From Trichinella spiralis (taxonomy: Eukaryota > Nematoda > Enoplea > Trichinellida > Trichinellidae), in the NCBI GenBank assembly GCA_000181795.3, contig CM012955.1, positions 11,820,587 to 11,884,586 of the forward strand: a stretch of 64,000 bases of DNA, read 5' to 3'. The position numbers and the translations under genes were made by a program. The notes under the pieces were generated by a model. That model had not been told where the DNA came from. It saw only the letters and a program-made list of their open reading frames with translations, and ran no database searches. Below, in pieces: positions 12,861-25,500 of this stretch (position 1 is the stretch's first letter; each line of letters starts with the position of its first letter).

Positions 12861-12935
12861 CTAATTCAACTACATGGCATATTCAACCCAGCACTGCTTC
12901 TGTTGTATTATTGGTTGTTGTCGTCGGTGAATTTC

Positions 12936-13145
12936 ATGGAATCTTCGATATTTTTCTACATGGGAATAACCATTTTATTCGGTTGGATATTGGTTGTATT
13001 AATTTTGTTACGTCGTTACTGGTTCGTGTGGAAATGTCCAAATTGTTGCTGCTATCGATGGTCATCACTGTGCTGTCGTCGACGATGCACAGAACCATCT
13101 TCGAAGAAAATAATATGCGATGAACAATGCTTAACAGAAATATAA
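12936..13145 (+). CDS. Candidate 69-residue single-pass Cys-rich membrane protein
   Basis: I do not recognise a named family. The frame opens with ATGGAATC and ends in TAA, with AATAAA about 95 nt later (13240). Residues 5-25 form one hydrophobic helix (FFYMGITILFGWILVVLILL). A positive cluster (RRYW) follows, then a tail with nine cysteines in CPNCCC, CCRRRC and two single Cys. Positive-inside logic predicts a short outside or lumenal N-terminus and a cytosolic Cys-rich tail, possibly palmitoylated. The ATG at 12903 in the same frame would add 11 residues. Composition is far from the surrounding AT-rich noise, and the hydrophobic-then-cysteine order is hard to get by chance. It resembles in layout, but is not shown to belong to, small Cys-rich transmembrane proteins. 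Confidence 0.5.
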   Translation: MESSIFFYMGITILFGWILVVLILLRRYWFVWKCPNCCCYRWSSLCCRRRCTEPSSKKIICDEQCLTEI

Positions 13146-13987
13146 TCTTTGCCTTGTTCCTCTTACTTTTCTGTTCAATCAGTCAATCAACTGTGTGCAT
13201 ATATATATCTATATTTTTTGATTTTATTGCTTATTGAAGAAATAAAGTGAAAATAAAATGAACCACGCTGATACCAGTTGTTCTATTTTGTTAAAGCTGT
13301 ATCCCGCCAAAGGATAATGGCAAGTTGAACAATAATAATAATATGGAAGTTGGCTAATTTCCAATTAAGCATACTTTTATCGATCGACAAGTACAAAGTG
13401 GAGAAATTCCAATTGCTCACATCTTCGCTTGGTCAATGATCGTCGTCGTGACTTGTTTGATTAAAAGTTGCCAACCTGAAGCAACATCATCGACACAACA
13501 TCACTGCACAAATGATCCAAATGATGCAACAAATATCCCACAAAGCAATAATAGCCTTCTTCTGCTTCATTCCAACACCGCTACTGCTACTGCTCTACAG
13601 GTGTGTACATGTGAGCAGTGCGTGTCCCATTGAAAATTATGTCACATTCATCACTTGGTAAACAATTCATTTTCTTTCAAATTTGCATTGATTTCAACAA
13701 TAACAATATTATTATTGTTGTTTTGATCGTATTTGTTCCCATTTTATTTCATGTTAATGAATTCATTCACTGATTCGATGAATTCATTTGCTCAATGGAA
13801 GTTATTTACACGATGCAGATATACTTCATCAACTGATACTGTGATTCTAAATGAATAACAATTGAAAAAGAAAAAAGAAATGCAATCAATAAGATATTTC
13901 ACATTCTCATTTTATTGGCTTTGTTTCCTTTTTTATTCTTGTCACGACGAGTAATCTCTAATCATACAGAATTGCTTCGTTTCGTTT
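13146..13987. other. Intergenic DNA between two opposing small genes
   Basis: Holds the 3' region of the small membrane-protein candidate and the 3' region of the DB-module gene. A 65-codon plus-strand frame at 13436-13633, with a GTGTGT donor-like site at 13602, could be an exon but has no partner. Nothing else is supported. Confidence 0.4.
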
Positions 13988-13993
13988 TTTATT
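13988..13993 (-). terminator. AATAAA poly(A) signal of the DB-module gene
   Basis: TTTATT on the plus strand, AATAAA on the minus strand, about 155 nt past the stop codon of the DB-module gene. Confidence 0.5.
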
Positions 13994-14148
13994 ACAAATA
14001 AATAATATAGATATATAGAGGGGGAAGGAGAGAGGGAGAGAGAGAGCGCGATTTATAATTTATTGTAAATGTAAAAATTGTCGGATTTGATGGTAGGCGT
14101 TGGTTTCAAATTTGGGCAGAAGAGGGGAAAAATTGGATTTTTCTTAAA

Positions 14149-16073
14149 TCACTTTAAGCCGCTCCAATGACAGCCCAGAATTTGATGCAACTGCGAGGCG
14201 CAGGAGATGTCTTTTGGTGTTATTGTATCCTCGCTGCCGGCCGAGTTGCAAAATTTCTGACATCGATCCCCTCCGGATTTGAACACGCCTTTCTTGGCAC
14301 AACAAGCGCTGTTATCTTTCCCTTGGGAAGCGCAATATAAATATTTCGGTATCATTTCCACCGTGCAAATGCCGTTGTCGAACAAATGTTTCGCCTGAGG
14401 CAGTGGAAAATTTATTAAAATTCCATTTTTTACAAATAATGAAAAATAATTTTAAAAAATGGAAAATTTAACCCAACATTTATCACGAGAAATCAATTCA
14501 AACAACTCACTTTGTTCAACGTCACATCGTAATGGCATAGACGGATGCAAGTTCCCAAATTCAACTGTTCACAGCATTCCCGGAACAACGTGTTCGCCTT
14601 GTCCAACGGCAAACATGGACTGTAATCAGGGGCACTTCCGCATCCTGCACCGCCGCTTTCCGAATTTGAAATGGGCTATTTGAAATAAAACAATTAATTT
14701 TGAAAGAAAAAAGCAATTTAATAAGTTCAATTAAACAACAATTCTACTGTCACAACTTCTTCAATAAACATCTCCAATTCAGTCAGTGTACATTATCATT
14801 ATCATCATCAGCGTATTCATGTCACTCATCAAATTTGATGAGACAAATTACAATGCATTTTGTTCTATAAAAACCATCACAAAACTAAGCTAATTTATGC
14901 TCAATTGATTAGGACAAGCCATTTCTCATTACTACCTACCATACACTACACAAATAAATCAATAAAGCAAAACAACACAACAGTGGATTATTAAAGTCAA
15001 AATAATTTTGCTTCAATTTTTAGTTCCATTTATTGATTCCATTCATTCAACTTTTCCTTTCTCAAGTTTGCTCTTTCTTCTAATTTCTTACAAATAATCT
15101 TTTCTCCATTACCACATATCAAACTGTTATCCATACTGTACCGGGTTGCATTTGTAAAGTTATTTTCATTAATCGACTCCATTCTCTTTCAGTTTTGCCT
15201 ATTTCCTCAAAATGTAATAATCCGTACAATTGGCAAACTGTCAGCTGAACAAATCCAAACGGATGGATTTATTTGATTTTTTCAGTAAAACTTAAATTAA
15301 ATTAAATTAAATTAATTGCATAGTACAGTTTCAGTTCAACCTACAGTACACAGGAATCCAATTATTTTGCTTCATTTTCAAATCCAGTATAATTTAACTT
15401 GAAATTAATATGAAAATGAAAAAAAACAGCATGCTTAATTTTAACTGGTTTAGTAGAGTAAAAAATCACTTCCAATTAGTGTTTTTCTACTTTGGTAACA
15501 TAGTTTTCTACAAAACTGATACAAGTACAAAAGTTGAAAAAAATGACAACAGAAAAAAAAGAATAAATTTCACTCCTACAATATAGTATTATAATAAAAG
15601 TAAAAAGAAAAAGAAAATAAAAGGAAAATTCGTTTGTTAAGTTCCAAAGAACAAAATTAAAAAAAAACAAATACCGTTCTATTTACAGATGGTGTAACTT
15701 GTTGACGATCTATGGGCGTGGAGATTTTACTTCCAGATGAACTTTCACCTATCTGTACAAAAATGATAAATTGGAATAATTAATAATTGAATTTAAATTA
15801 AAATGTGAATTGTGAAAAAAGAAATAGATAAATAAATGAATGTATAATTACAAGTGTTGAAGGAGATTGTTCTTTTCGTTGAGATTCGGTTGGGCAAGTG
15901 GCACAGAATGCGCTGCAGTGGGTTTGCATGCGTCGAGTAACGCAAAATCTGCATCCGACCAATTCACATTTCAACGCGTCGGTTTGATCAATGCAAATTA
16001 GTAGTAGTAATAGTAGTAGAAGTTGTACAGTAAGAAGCGGCGCGAACAAACCGAAGCCCCGGCCGTGGTCCAT
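14149..16073 (-). CDS. Secreted DB-module protein (nematode family)
   Basis: A predicted secreted or extracellular-matrix protein of unknown function with one DB module. Four exons, all phase 0: 16073-15852, 15752-15687, 14675-14511 and 14394-14149; 699 nt, 232 residues. Residues 1-34 are a signal peptide with a long leucine core, probably cleaved near TDA. A short Cys cluster follows (CELVGCRFC), then a Ser/Thr-rich linker encoded by exon 2. The DB module fills residues 117-232: ANTLFRECCEQ, CIRLCHYDVTLNK, LYCASQGKDNSACC, CQKFC and the end CHWSGLK, with the paired cysteines and the YDVTL step that define the family. The family is known essentially from nematodes, which makes this the best taxonomic marker here. 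It is divergently arranged with MSH4. Confidence 0.9.
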
Positions 16074-17503
16074 GATCAGAAGAAGAGAATGGAATGAAAA
16101 TGAATGAACCCTATTTGAACGACTATTCTTAGCCGACTTTTCGCCAAATGATGATCTTCGAATTCAAATGCGTAGCCCTGATTTTGGAAAAACCAGACAC
16201 GCCGACAAGCAAGCAGAAGCAAGCAGGCTATATAAAACTGACGTTATTGAAGTTTTGTAATTTGTCGCAAGGAAACGATTCTTTCTTTTTCCGGCTCTGG
16301 TGAACAATGTGACGAGAAAAACATCAATTTTGGCTTAATTTTCATTCTCGAAATTCGTCAAAGGGACCAAAGCCTGCGGCTATTGAGCAGTGACAGGTTT
16401 TTTGCTTCCTTCAATTGCCCAACGTAGAACGCAGCCCAGCTACCAAGTGACGCACCTTCGTCAAGTCGTTGTCTAATGGTGTGGCAAAAACTGAACTCAC
16501 AGACACAAGTTTTACCGCTTTTCAGAGACGAACTTTCTTCCCATTTCTTCTTGCCCATCACAGTCGAACTAGTGCAGAAATTCAGAAACGGGTCAACGAA
16601 TTCAAACGATTCAGATCACTTCTTCTCTTTTCAACAACCGAGTCTCGCCTGAAAAGGGGACGAAATTTTCCAATTCGTCCCATACTGAAAACTGAACTTA
16701 TGAAACAAAAAAATAAAAAATATATTCATATCAAATATACGTAGAAAATTTTTTTGAAAAAAAGACACATTAATCCATTCATGATCGCTAATAAAATGTT
16801 TTACAGTTGATAAATTCGATGAAAAAATAAATTTTCCAATTTATCATACAGTATTTTCAAATAACTTTTTCACAAAAAAACAGTATGAATTATTGAAACC
16901 TACATTCCATTATCTGTAATCGAATAAAATATTTTTTTTTCAAAAAAATTTTTTTATTGCTTTTTTTTCAATTACATTTTTTTATATTAATTTTTTCTCA
17001 AATTTATATTTAAATATTTTTTTCCACATTTGAAATGAATTTTTGTTTATTTCCTTACTGTAATAAGCTGCGCGTCGATATTCAACTTTTCGTATGTTTT
17101 GTTTTTGCTGAAACTTTCTCACCTTTCGTTGTTGTTTTGCACTTGTTTCTGTTAAATTGTCATGTTTTTGTTAAATTTCTTCATTTGCAATATTATTCAA
17201 ATCAATTTGTACTCCAATAGGAACTTGATCGTTCAATTGACTAGAACAATTGCTATTAAATATGTTGAACAAATTGAAATGACAGTTGTAGCCAGTTTTC
17301 ACTTAATACGATTAACAAGCTACAAGTTAACGACGACAAAGCAACGATCGTTCAAGCATCTCTGTCGTCATTCTTTGACTCAACAGTTCTAGTAGCAATT
17401 AAGTGTAACTTTTTACAAAAATAATTCGTATTGTTGACAGTGATTTTTGTTTTCTAAACAAATTATTATTTGGATAATCAATGCAATAGTTGCCTTTTGA
17501 TAG
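16074..17503. other. Divergent intergenic region, DB gene / MSH4
   Basis: The 1.4-kb space between two divergent genes. 16090-16700 has higher GC than 16700-17500. A TATA-like box lies at 16229-16237. Frames of 67-91 codons at 16358-16744 on both strands overlap one another and lack usable start codons or splice partners. The right half is AT-rich with T-runs. Confidence 0.45.
16229..16237 (+). promoter_or_regulatory. TATA-like box
   Basis: TATATAAAA is a consensus TATA box read on the plus strand. On the minus strand the same site reads TTTTATATA, about 155 nt upstream of the DB-module start codon, so it might serve that gene less well. No plus-strand coding exon directly follows it. Confidence 0.3.
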
Positions 17504-20500
17504 ATGACAGATTCTCAGCAGTGCATTTCGCCAATATCGAAAGCGTTGGATTTATTCAATGATGATGAAGACAGTGCAACTTCGTACTCAAGTTTATCAC
17601 AGTCGTTTTCTCCAAATTCAAAGTGATTCAAATTTTTGATAAACAACAACAATCAATCAATTATTAGAATCAATTTGGAATTATTTTTCATTGTAGATAC
17701 AAAACAGTGTCGGAAAATGCAACAAATTCCAACGTTTCTGATGTGCAGCAAACTCCAAAATCAAAAAATGCTAAGTCGACAAACTGCTTGAGAACTGTTC
17801 AATTGTCAGATGTGTCCAATTTTCGTACTCCACATTCGGAAAATAATGAAATTGAAAAGTAGTTTTATTATAAAAGAGAATTTCATTTGTTCATTCATAC
17901 AGTTGATGATTGTGTTTGTTCGTCGTAAAATTTATAGGAATGAAACGTCCGGAGATGTTGTCGAGGAAAATTTCAAAACTCCTCTATCAAAGCTGATAAC
18001 TTCAATAAAAAGGAATTCATTGCGCAGTACATATTCGTCAGAAGCTTCTTTATTGTTCAGCAGTGAACAACAAGTGTCGTCAGAATCGACAATTCATCGA
18101 CCAAGGTTAATATTTCCTTTTTTTACAAGAAAAGAAAAATATATATTCCATTGTTGAATATAATAATTTCAATTATTAAGTGCGAGCACTTCTTCCAGTC
18201 AATCACTACCGTTACGAGAACAAAGTACAAATATTACTGAGGAGAATGGAATCAACGGGAGCAGGTAAATCATTGAGAGAAAAAAATAATATTTAATAAA
18301 ATTTTGTCAATGAATATGTAAGCAAGCAATTTGGTGGATATTTTAGGACGAAAAGTATGCTTGTGAGGAAATTTAGTTCATGTTCAACGAATAGAACATC
18401 AACGTCCACTCCTCGGAGTGGAGGTGGAAAGCCGATTGCAAAAAGTCAAATTTTAATCGGTAAATCATTTTTAAATTTGAATTTATTTGTAATAATTTTG
18501 ATCTTTTCTTAAGCTCTAACACAAGGCCGGGGACTTGCGAAAGGGGAAATTGGCATTGCCTATATGGATCTGTTGCTTCCTGAATTGTGCTTGACGCAAT
18601 TCAGTGACAATGCAAGCTATGCTGAGCTGAAGATTAAGCTGGAAATTTTGAATCCTGCTGCAGTAAGGGAATAAAGAAAAAAAGAATTATTATTTTACCT
18701 TATGCTTATTTTATGCACTTTGAAATATTGACAAATTTTCTTTTTGAAGATAATTTTGCCAGATTCCGCTATGCTAAACGATGGTAATACGAAAATGTTG
18801 TTGTTAGCTTTGAAACGGGCTTTTCCAAAAACCGAAATTTCATCCGTCAGTCGGAAATGTTTCAACGAAACGCGCGGTCTTGAAGAATTGCAAAGAATTA
18901 TGCTGAAAGAGTGTTTAGATTTTGAAAAGAATGTCGAAGAAAAGTGACATCTTTATTATAATTATTATTCATTTTTTATGTTCCATTATTACATTAAAAA
19001 ATTTTTTCTGTTCTCCGATTCCAGATATTACGCATTAGCTGCTGCAGCAGCTTTGATTGATTACATCGAAAGAGTTGAAAATATTATTTTTGCTCCACAG
19101 TCAATTCGAATTGTTTACAAAGGATTAGAAAAATCTTTAAAAATTGGTCCTCTTTTTCATTAAATTAAATATCATAAATTCCATTTTATGGGTCTTATTG
19201 TTATTCTTTTGCATTGTTTTAGATTCAAATGCGGCAAAAGATTTGGAATTGATTGTCAGTTTGAAAAGTTCCGAAAGTGTGAAAGGAAGTTTATTAGGAA
19301 TTTTGAATCATACTTACACGTTCAGCGGTGCTCGATTGTTGCGTGCTTCAATATTACAACCGTCTTCAGATTTGCAGACCATAAACGAACGTTTGGACGT
19401 TTTGGAGGAAATTTTAAACAATGGACGTGTAAAAGCTTCAACTGTCTGTTTCTGATAATTAATATTATCTCCGTACTGCTTACTGTAGGCTTTGACGAGT
19501 TTACGTTCAGCTATAAGTCGAATGACCGACGTGGAACGTTTGATTGGATTTTGCATACACATTGGCGAAGAAGATTGTGGTCGATTTGCAGAATATCGAA
19601 TTAAGCAACTTTTATGTTTGAAAAATACCCTGGAATTAGTCGAACCACTTCGACAAATTTTGTCCACTTTCAAAACTCCACTTTTGAAAGAATATTTTGA
19701 AGTTAGTATTTTGTAAAATTGATTATTTTATTAAAAAATACACTTATTATTACACTTATATAAAATTTGACAATAATTAATCTCTTACCAGGTACTTGGT
19801 GATAAACGTCTTAAAAAGATTTCTGAAAAGATCAGCCACTATATATATGATGATACAATGTTACAAAAAGGTGCTTTGAATTTGAGAAATCAAATATGTT
19901 TTGCAATCAAGGTATACAATTTGTCAATTTACCTGCATTTGTTTATGATAATTAGAATTCTCTTTCACAGCCGAATGTCAATGGACTGTTGGATGTTGTT
20001 CGTCGAGCTTACAGTGAATTTCAAAGTGATGTTGAAGGTTGAATTGACCTTTCTGTGAAATTATTTCAAATTAATATTTTTTAATCATTTCAAGCATATC
20101 ATTCAATGTTTTGTCAAGAAACTCAACTTCCATTTAAATTATCATTTTCCATTGCTCGTGGATATTATTTGGCTTTGCCCAACAACGGCACCAACGTACC
20201 GGCTAATGTTTTGGATCGACTGTTGAAAGTGGTCCGACGAGGTGGTAATTTAATTTGTACAACTCGAGAAATGGTACTTTCTTGCTGTTTTCTTCAAATT
20301 TTGCTTTTAAAATAAAATTATCATTTTTTTCAGATCAAACTGAATGGTAAACTTTGTTTGTTGGTTATTTTTAGTTCTCCTGTTTCTGATTGGTTATTTC
20401 AGATCGGATAGAAGAAATTGTACGTGATATTTTATTCATTAGTGATAAGTAAGTTGATTTACTGTAGTTTCATTTTTTTTCTTTTTCACAAAAAATGTAC

Positions 20501-22243
20501 TGATTATTGTTTAGCGTGTTGAATCAATTATTGACCGAAATGAGGGAAGATGTGATCAGCTTGTATTATTTATGCGATGTGATATCATCGTTGGATGTGA
20601 TATTGTCGCTGAGTAAATGCTGCGAACGTTTTCAATGGAGTCAGTAATGAGTAGAAATTTTTTCAAATAAATGAACAACTATTTGCATATCTAGTACGAC
20701 CAGAATTCACGGACAGTTTAGCTGTTGAGAAAGCTCGACATCCAGTATTGGAATTGTCATTGCAATCTGATTTTGTAGCCAATGATATTGTATGTTATTT
20801 CTGTTTTATAATATTTTTAGTAATTGTTAATTTTTAGTATGCTGGACCTGATTCGAATTTTCTCATTCTTAGCGGGCCGAACATGGTATGCAGATTGACT
20901 GATTATTAAATTATAGTAATACATTTAAAAAAATAAGATAATTATTACTTTTCAAAGAGTGGCAAGACGACTTATTTAAAAATGGTCGGCGTGTTGCAAG
21001 TACTTGCGCAGATTGGTTCTTTTGTTCCGGCTAAATATGCGTCGTTCAAGCTTTGCAATCAGCTTTTCACTCGTCTGTATCACAACGACAGTTTGGAAAC
21101 AAATTCATCGTCTTTCATGGTTGAAGTGAGATATTTATCATAATAAATTATCAGTATTACTGTAATTGTTGATCTGTTTTGTATTTTTTGTCAGATGAAA
21201 GATTGCAAATACATTTTGGAAAAGTGTACCCGTGATTCGCTTGTTTTGATCGACGAATTGGGACGAAGTGATGCAGAATAATGTTTTTATGCAATGTGCA
21301 AGTTTTAGCATCAGAAATTATTTTTCTGTCTTCATTTAGACACTTCGGATGAAGAAGGTTTCGCTACATGCGTTGCTATAAGTGAAGAATTGATCGCAAC
21401 CAAAGTAATAATTAATAAATGCTACCCATAGGCAGTTTATAAATTAATAATTGATGTCGTAATGCTTGACAAGGATAAAATTTAGTTAAACTTTGCTTCG
21501 ATAAATGAATTGAAAGTACAGCTTTTGTTCGGTGATTTATTTAACAAATTTAGGCTACGGTATTTTTTGCCACTCATCTATTGGATCTGGCCGAGCTTGA
21601 TCGTTTATATCCATGTGTGGACAGGTAGATTTTATTTAGTTTGAAAAATACAAAGTAATAAATAAATCTTATTTATAAATAATATAGCTACCATTTTGTC
21701 GCAAATCAAGGTGCTATCAATCGCAGAATTCACGTGACGCATAATTTGAAACGAGGACTCTACTGTGGACCTGCTTATGGTTTTTGAAATTAATATTTTC
21801 TTTTTTTTAAATATTTTAAATGTTTATTTATTTCAGGGTTAGAATTAGCCGAATTGGCTCCATTTCCAAGGGAAATTGTTGAAAGAGCAAAATGTTGGCT
21901 TCGTGGGTGGAGAAATGAAAAGCAGGTTTGTTTGATTTGGGGTGGGGGAGGGGTTTAGCAGGAATATTAAATTGAACACACACATACATGGAATAGAGTT
22001 GTACCGTTTGTTTTTTTCCAGAACAATGAATCACAGTTGTCGAGTGAGTTGAAAAAGCAACGGGCAGTGATGCGTTTCGGTTACAGGATAATCCAGGCGG
22101 CTCAGTTTCACGATTTTGATCCAGTGAACGTGCTCGCCTACTTTCAGCACATCAAGAAACAATACTTGGACGATATTGGCGTGGCTAATTCCATCTCTAC
22201 TGGAGACGACGACGACGAAACCAATCCAAAAGAATCTCATTAA
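17504..22243 (+). CDS. msh4: MSH4, meiotic MutS homologue
   Basis: Partner of MSH5 in the meiotic sliding clamp that stabilises crossover intermediates (nematode HIM-14). 25 exons, 3003 nt, 1000 residues; human MSH4 is 936. Exons: 17504-17622, 17697-17858, 17938-18105, 18181-18264, 18347-18459, 18514-18662, 18750-18943, 19025-19146, 19223-19428, 19489-19701, 19792-19911, 19971-20037, 20095-20273, 20334-20346, 20403-20448, 20515-20639, 20695-20789, 20838-20885, 20958-21125, 21195-21267, 21340-21404, 21554-21624, 21688-21779, 21837-21925, 22022-22243. Residues 1-215 are Ser/Thr-rich. The MutS connector starts near ALTQGRGLAKGEIG; there is no mismatch-binding domain I, as in MSH4. Walker A is GPNMSGKTT (738-746), Walker B LVLIDELGR (813-821), then FFATH (847-851). 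A TAG immediately precedes the ATG. The D-loop reads GRNTS rather than GRGTS/N. Confidence 0.95.
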
Positions 22244-22340
22244 TTCATCGAACTGATAAAGTGAATTGTGAAGTTATTTCTGTTTGTTTGTTCGTTTGTT
22301 TGTTTATATTTCAGTTTTACATTTAAACGTTTCATGTTGA

Positions 22341-22346
22341 TTTATT
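22341..22346 (-). terminator. AATAAA poly(A) signal of the myotubularin-like gene
   Basis: TTTATT on the plus strand, about 220 nt past the myotubularin-like stop. It lies on the MSH4 side of the MSH4 signal at 22400, so the two transcripts' 3' ends should overlap. Confidence 0.45.
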
Positions 22347-22399
22347 TCATTTTCAACAATTACATATCTACTACGTATGTGTGCATGTATGCTTGCAGC

Positions 22400-22405
22400 A
22401 ATAAA
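22400..22405 (+). terminator. AATAAA poly(A) signal of MSH4
   Basis: AATAAA about 157 nt past the MSH4 stop codon, followed by a (TA)n tract at 22457-22480. Confidence 0.5.
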
Positions 22406-22453
22406 CGATTCATCTAATTCAGTTCGCGATACACGTGCAATAATCGAGTAATA

Positions 22454-22491
<38 letters not shown>

Positions 22492-22563
22492 CGTGTGCCT
22501 AGTGGTGAGAGTATAAAAAAGATACGTCGTCAGTCAACCAATATATCATATATCAGTTTGTAT

Positions 22564-25500
22564 CTACTGCTGCTTGCTTGTGTGTCGACTTGCTTTCGGC
22601 TGCTGACGTATTGGAAGTATGTACAAATAATCCGGTATGGGCAACGTTTCGTAAGTGAACGGAAATGCCGATGTGATGCGCAGATTGGACAAATCCGCGC
22701 AAGACAAGCTCGAATCACTACCGGCTTTGTCGTCGTTCCTGTTGCTGGTGGTGGTGGTCGCCAAAAACGTACCGGATGTGGCATCCGAGCGTGTTGTCGT
22801 GTTGGCGCCAATTTCAAGGCGGATCTTCTCTTGTAGCAATTTCAACAAGTGCGCGTTCAGGGAATTGACGTGCAATGTCAGTTGAATATCACCACCGTTG
22901 GCCACTTGAGCTGGGGCCGACCAACGGAGAAATGCCATCTGCCAGAAGTTCAATACAAATGGCTGAGATTCTGGTAATAAAGTTGAAGACGACAATAATG
23001 ATGGAGATGGGGATGGTGAGAGGATATCTGCTGAACTAGAACCCGCTGAAAGTGAAGAAGAATAATTTTCAGCTAAACGACTTTTAGCAAACAAATAACA
23101 GCTGTTTTTGAAAAATTGCCTGTAGTCGTCATGGTAAAATTCGGTCCAATAATCAGTGTGGTCATCGAAGTGATGATGGTCAATTCGATCGCGCAAGCAG
23201 TTGGTCGAAAAAGAGACCACCAGACCGGTCAAACTCAAATCCCACATTGCTATCAAATAATGTTCTGTAAATTGAAAATCCGTCGGATATTGGACCAACA
23301 GTTGAAAAACGCAATCCAAAAACAAAAGGAAAAATGGTGCCTTGAAAAAAAAGGCAAAAATTATTATATTTAAATTGGTTTATTCATATTAGCTGTTTGC
23401 TGCTGTTACTGCTCGTCTCTAACAACTTACCAATTCTTCATCCGAGCGACCAGCGCTTGTCAAGCCGTGCAGTCGTGAAGCGAACGGATGCGCAAATGCC
23501 AACCACTCTTTGCGAATCAGCATCTCGAAGCCGTCGATTGTTCTGTAAAATGGATCACAGCAAATTTGAACCAAACTTGCAATCACGCAGCAACCATCTT
23601 GATTCAGCTTTTCTGAAAATGCAAATTCAGAAAACCTAAGCACAAAACGACCGCATACAAACAATACCGTATACCTCTCAGTATGACACTGTTGCCAAAG
23701 ATGGAAATGGTCTCGACGCAACAGTGGACTTGGCTCAAGCATTTCTGAACCAAAAAAAGCCAACCAGTCGACTCAACTTCACTATACCACCTGCTATCGA
23801 TTGCCCAAAATTCGGTTGAATTATCTGAAACTTCATTTTGATCACACACAAACACATACTAATTAACTAAACCAGGCAGAGGCAAACATTTTTGAGTTTT
23901 AAGCGTAAACCACGCATTTCCAGGTTCAATCTGTTCCTCTGCTTTGTTCCTTTTCTGTGGGGTCCCCCGACAGTTCAGAAAATTATAAAATATTGTTACA
24001 AAATAGTTCCCCACGAAATAAATTCCTCAAATGGGATTTCAAAGTTCATATTCTATCCCAGCGTTCATCGACCCCCATTCAACCTCTAAGCCTTTAACGA
24101 CCCCTCAAATAGTCCCATCGACCCCAAAGGGTCGATATCGACCACTCTGGCTACCCCTGAGCTAAACGAACAAAACCTACCTATTGAACAAATTTTTCTC
24201 AAAGCATCATATGCGTTCGCTACATCACGAACGGACAGAGAGACATCAATCACCACTGGCTGTTTCTTTTTCGCGTGTGATTCACCAACCGCCGCTTCGA
24301 ATCTTGAATTAATTAATTAATTAATTGTTTCTTTTATTTCAAATACATTTTAAAATAGTTGAACATTTTTACTCCAACATACAGAAGCCACTGTTTTCTT
24401 GTCACTTCGGTGTCCGTGGTCATAGAAGAGGTACGTACAAGTGAACTGCCGTTCAAATGACTCCAACACCAAAACTGAAATACCAACAAATAAATGAATG
24501 ACATTACTGCTAATATAATAATAATAATCAATATAAAAATATGATAATTTGATGGGAAAAATTATTTCACCGGCACTCGGCGTTCTTTCCAATTGGAAAC
24601 TGACGTTTCGATCATGTTATCGTACCAAGAAGATGGAACCACGAAACAACACGAATAACTGTAATGGTTGAAAAAAAATAAATTAAAAAAAAACTATATG
24701 TATATATTGGATTTTGCTTTTCCAGTTGTATAGAGATAATTTTTTAATAACCTTCGAATGAGGCGATTGTTTTCGTTAATTTGAGTAATTCGCCAACTGT
24801 GCCCACCGCCGGTTCCACAACGCTGCAATTCACACTGCCAATCTTCTCTTGAGTCAAACGAGCATTTTTTCAACTCTGTTTACAGTATCCGGAAAAGAAG
24901 AATTATAAAAATATAAAAAATATACACAAATCTCACTTCTTTTCCAATTGGTAGGATGTCGCAAATGGAAGCAGGGCAAATTTTCCAACGACATCGGAAA
25001 TGAATATTGCAAAAGACAATTGACAAACTGAATTTGCAAAAATAGAATAAAATAAAAAGAAAATATATTAAAAAGAATAGAAAATATTACTTACATTTTT
25101 GCATTGACTGCTGAAATGCAAATCAAACGAAAAAACCCTGAAATCCTGGAAAACAAACAAATGGAAAACTACACTTTCTGTCCAAAAGGTAAAAATTACC
25201 TTGCAATATATTTTCAAGGTGTGTATATCGTCAGCAAAGCTGAGAAAATTCACCAAATGTCGAAACTTTTTAGGATCTACAAAATAAAAAGAATAACAAG
25301 CAAACAAACAAACAAACAAACAAATACACACCCGCGTTAGAGCTGTGCTCTAGACGGTAAACGTTCAACAATGCCGTTTCAAAATTGGAGTTGCCAAAAA
25401 TACGCTGCGTGCGAAAATATGAACGCTAAAATGAAAAGAAAAAAAATCACCCGCATATCATATCAATCATCAAGAGGAAGGAGATAATAATATTTAAATA

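Larger units (their letters stand above)
8841..12935. other. AT-rich intergenic DNA upstream of the Snail-like gene
   Basis: No gene recognised. A minus-strand frame at 8817-9023 runs through the upstream region but has no support. Simple repeats occur at about 10340-10395 (A/T with period 4-6) and 12596-12619 (TTTA)n. Around 11160-11900 there are short protein-like frames of 60-75 codons that could not be linked by splice sites. Confidence 0.45.

Noticed and set aside
13436-13633. Plus-strand 65-codon frame starting MIVVVTCLIK
   Set aside because: Weakly signal-peptide-like but no partner exon, no clear poly(A) context and no recognisable domain; not enough to call a gene.
16358-16744. Opposing frames near 16.4-16.7 kb
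   Set aside because: They overlap on opposite strands; the plus-strand one lacks an ATG, and neither shows splice continuity.
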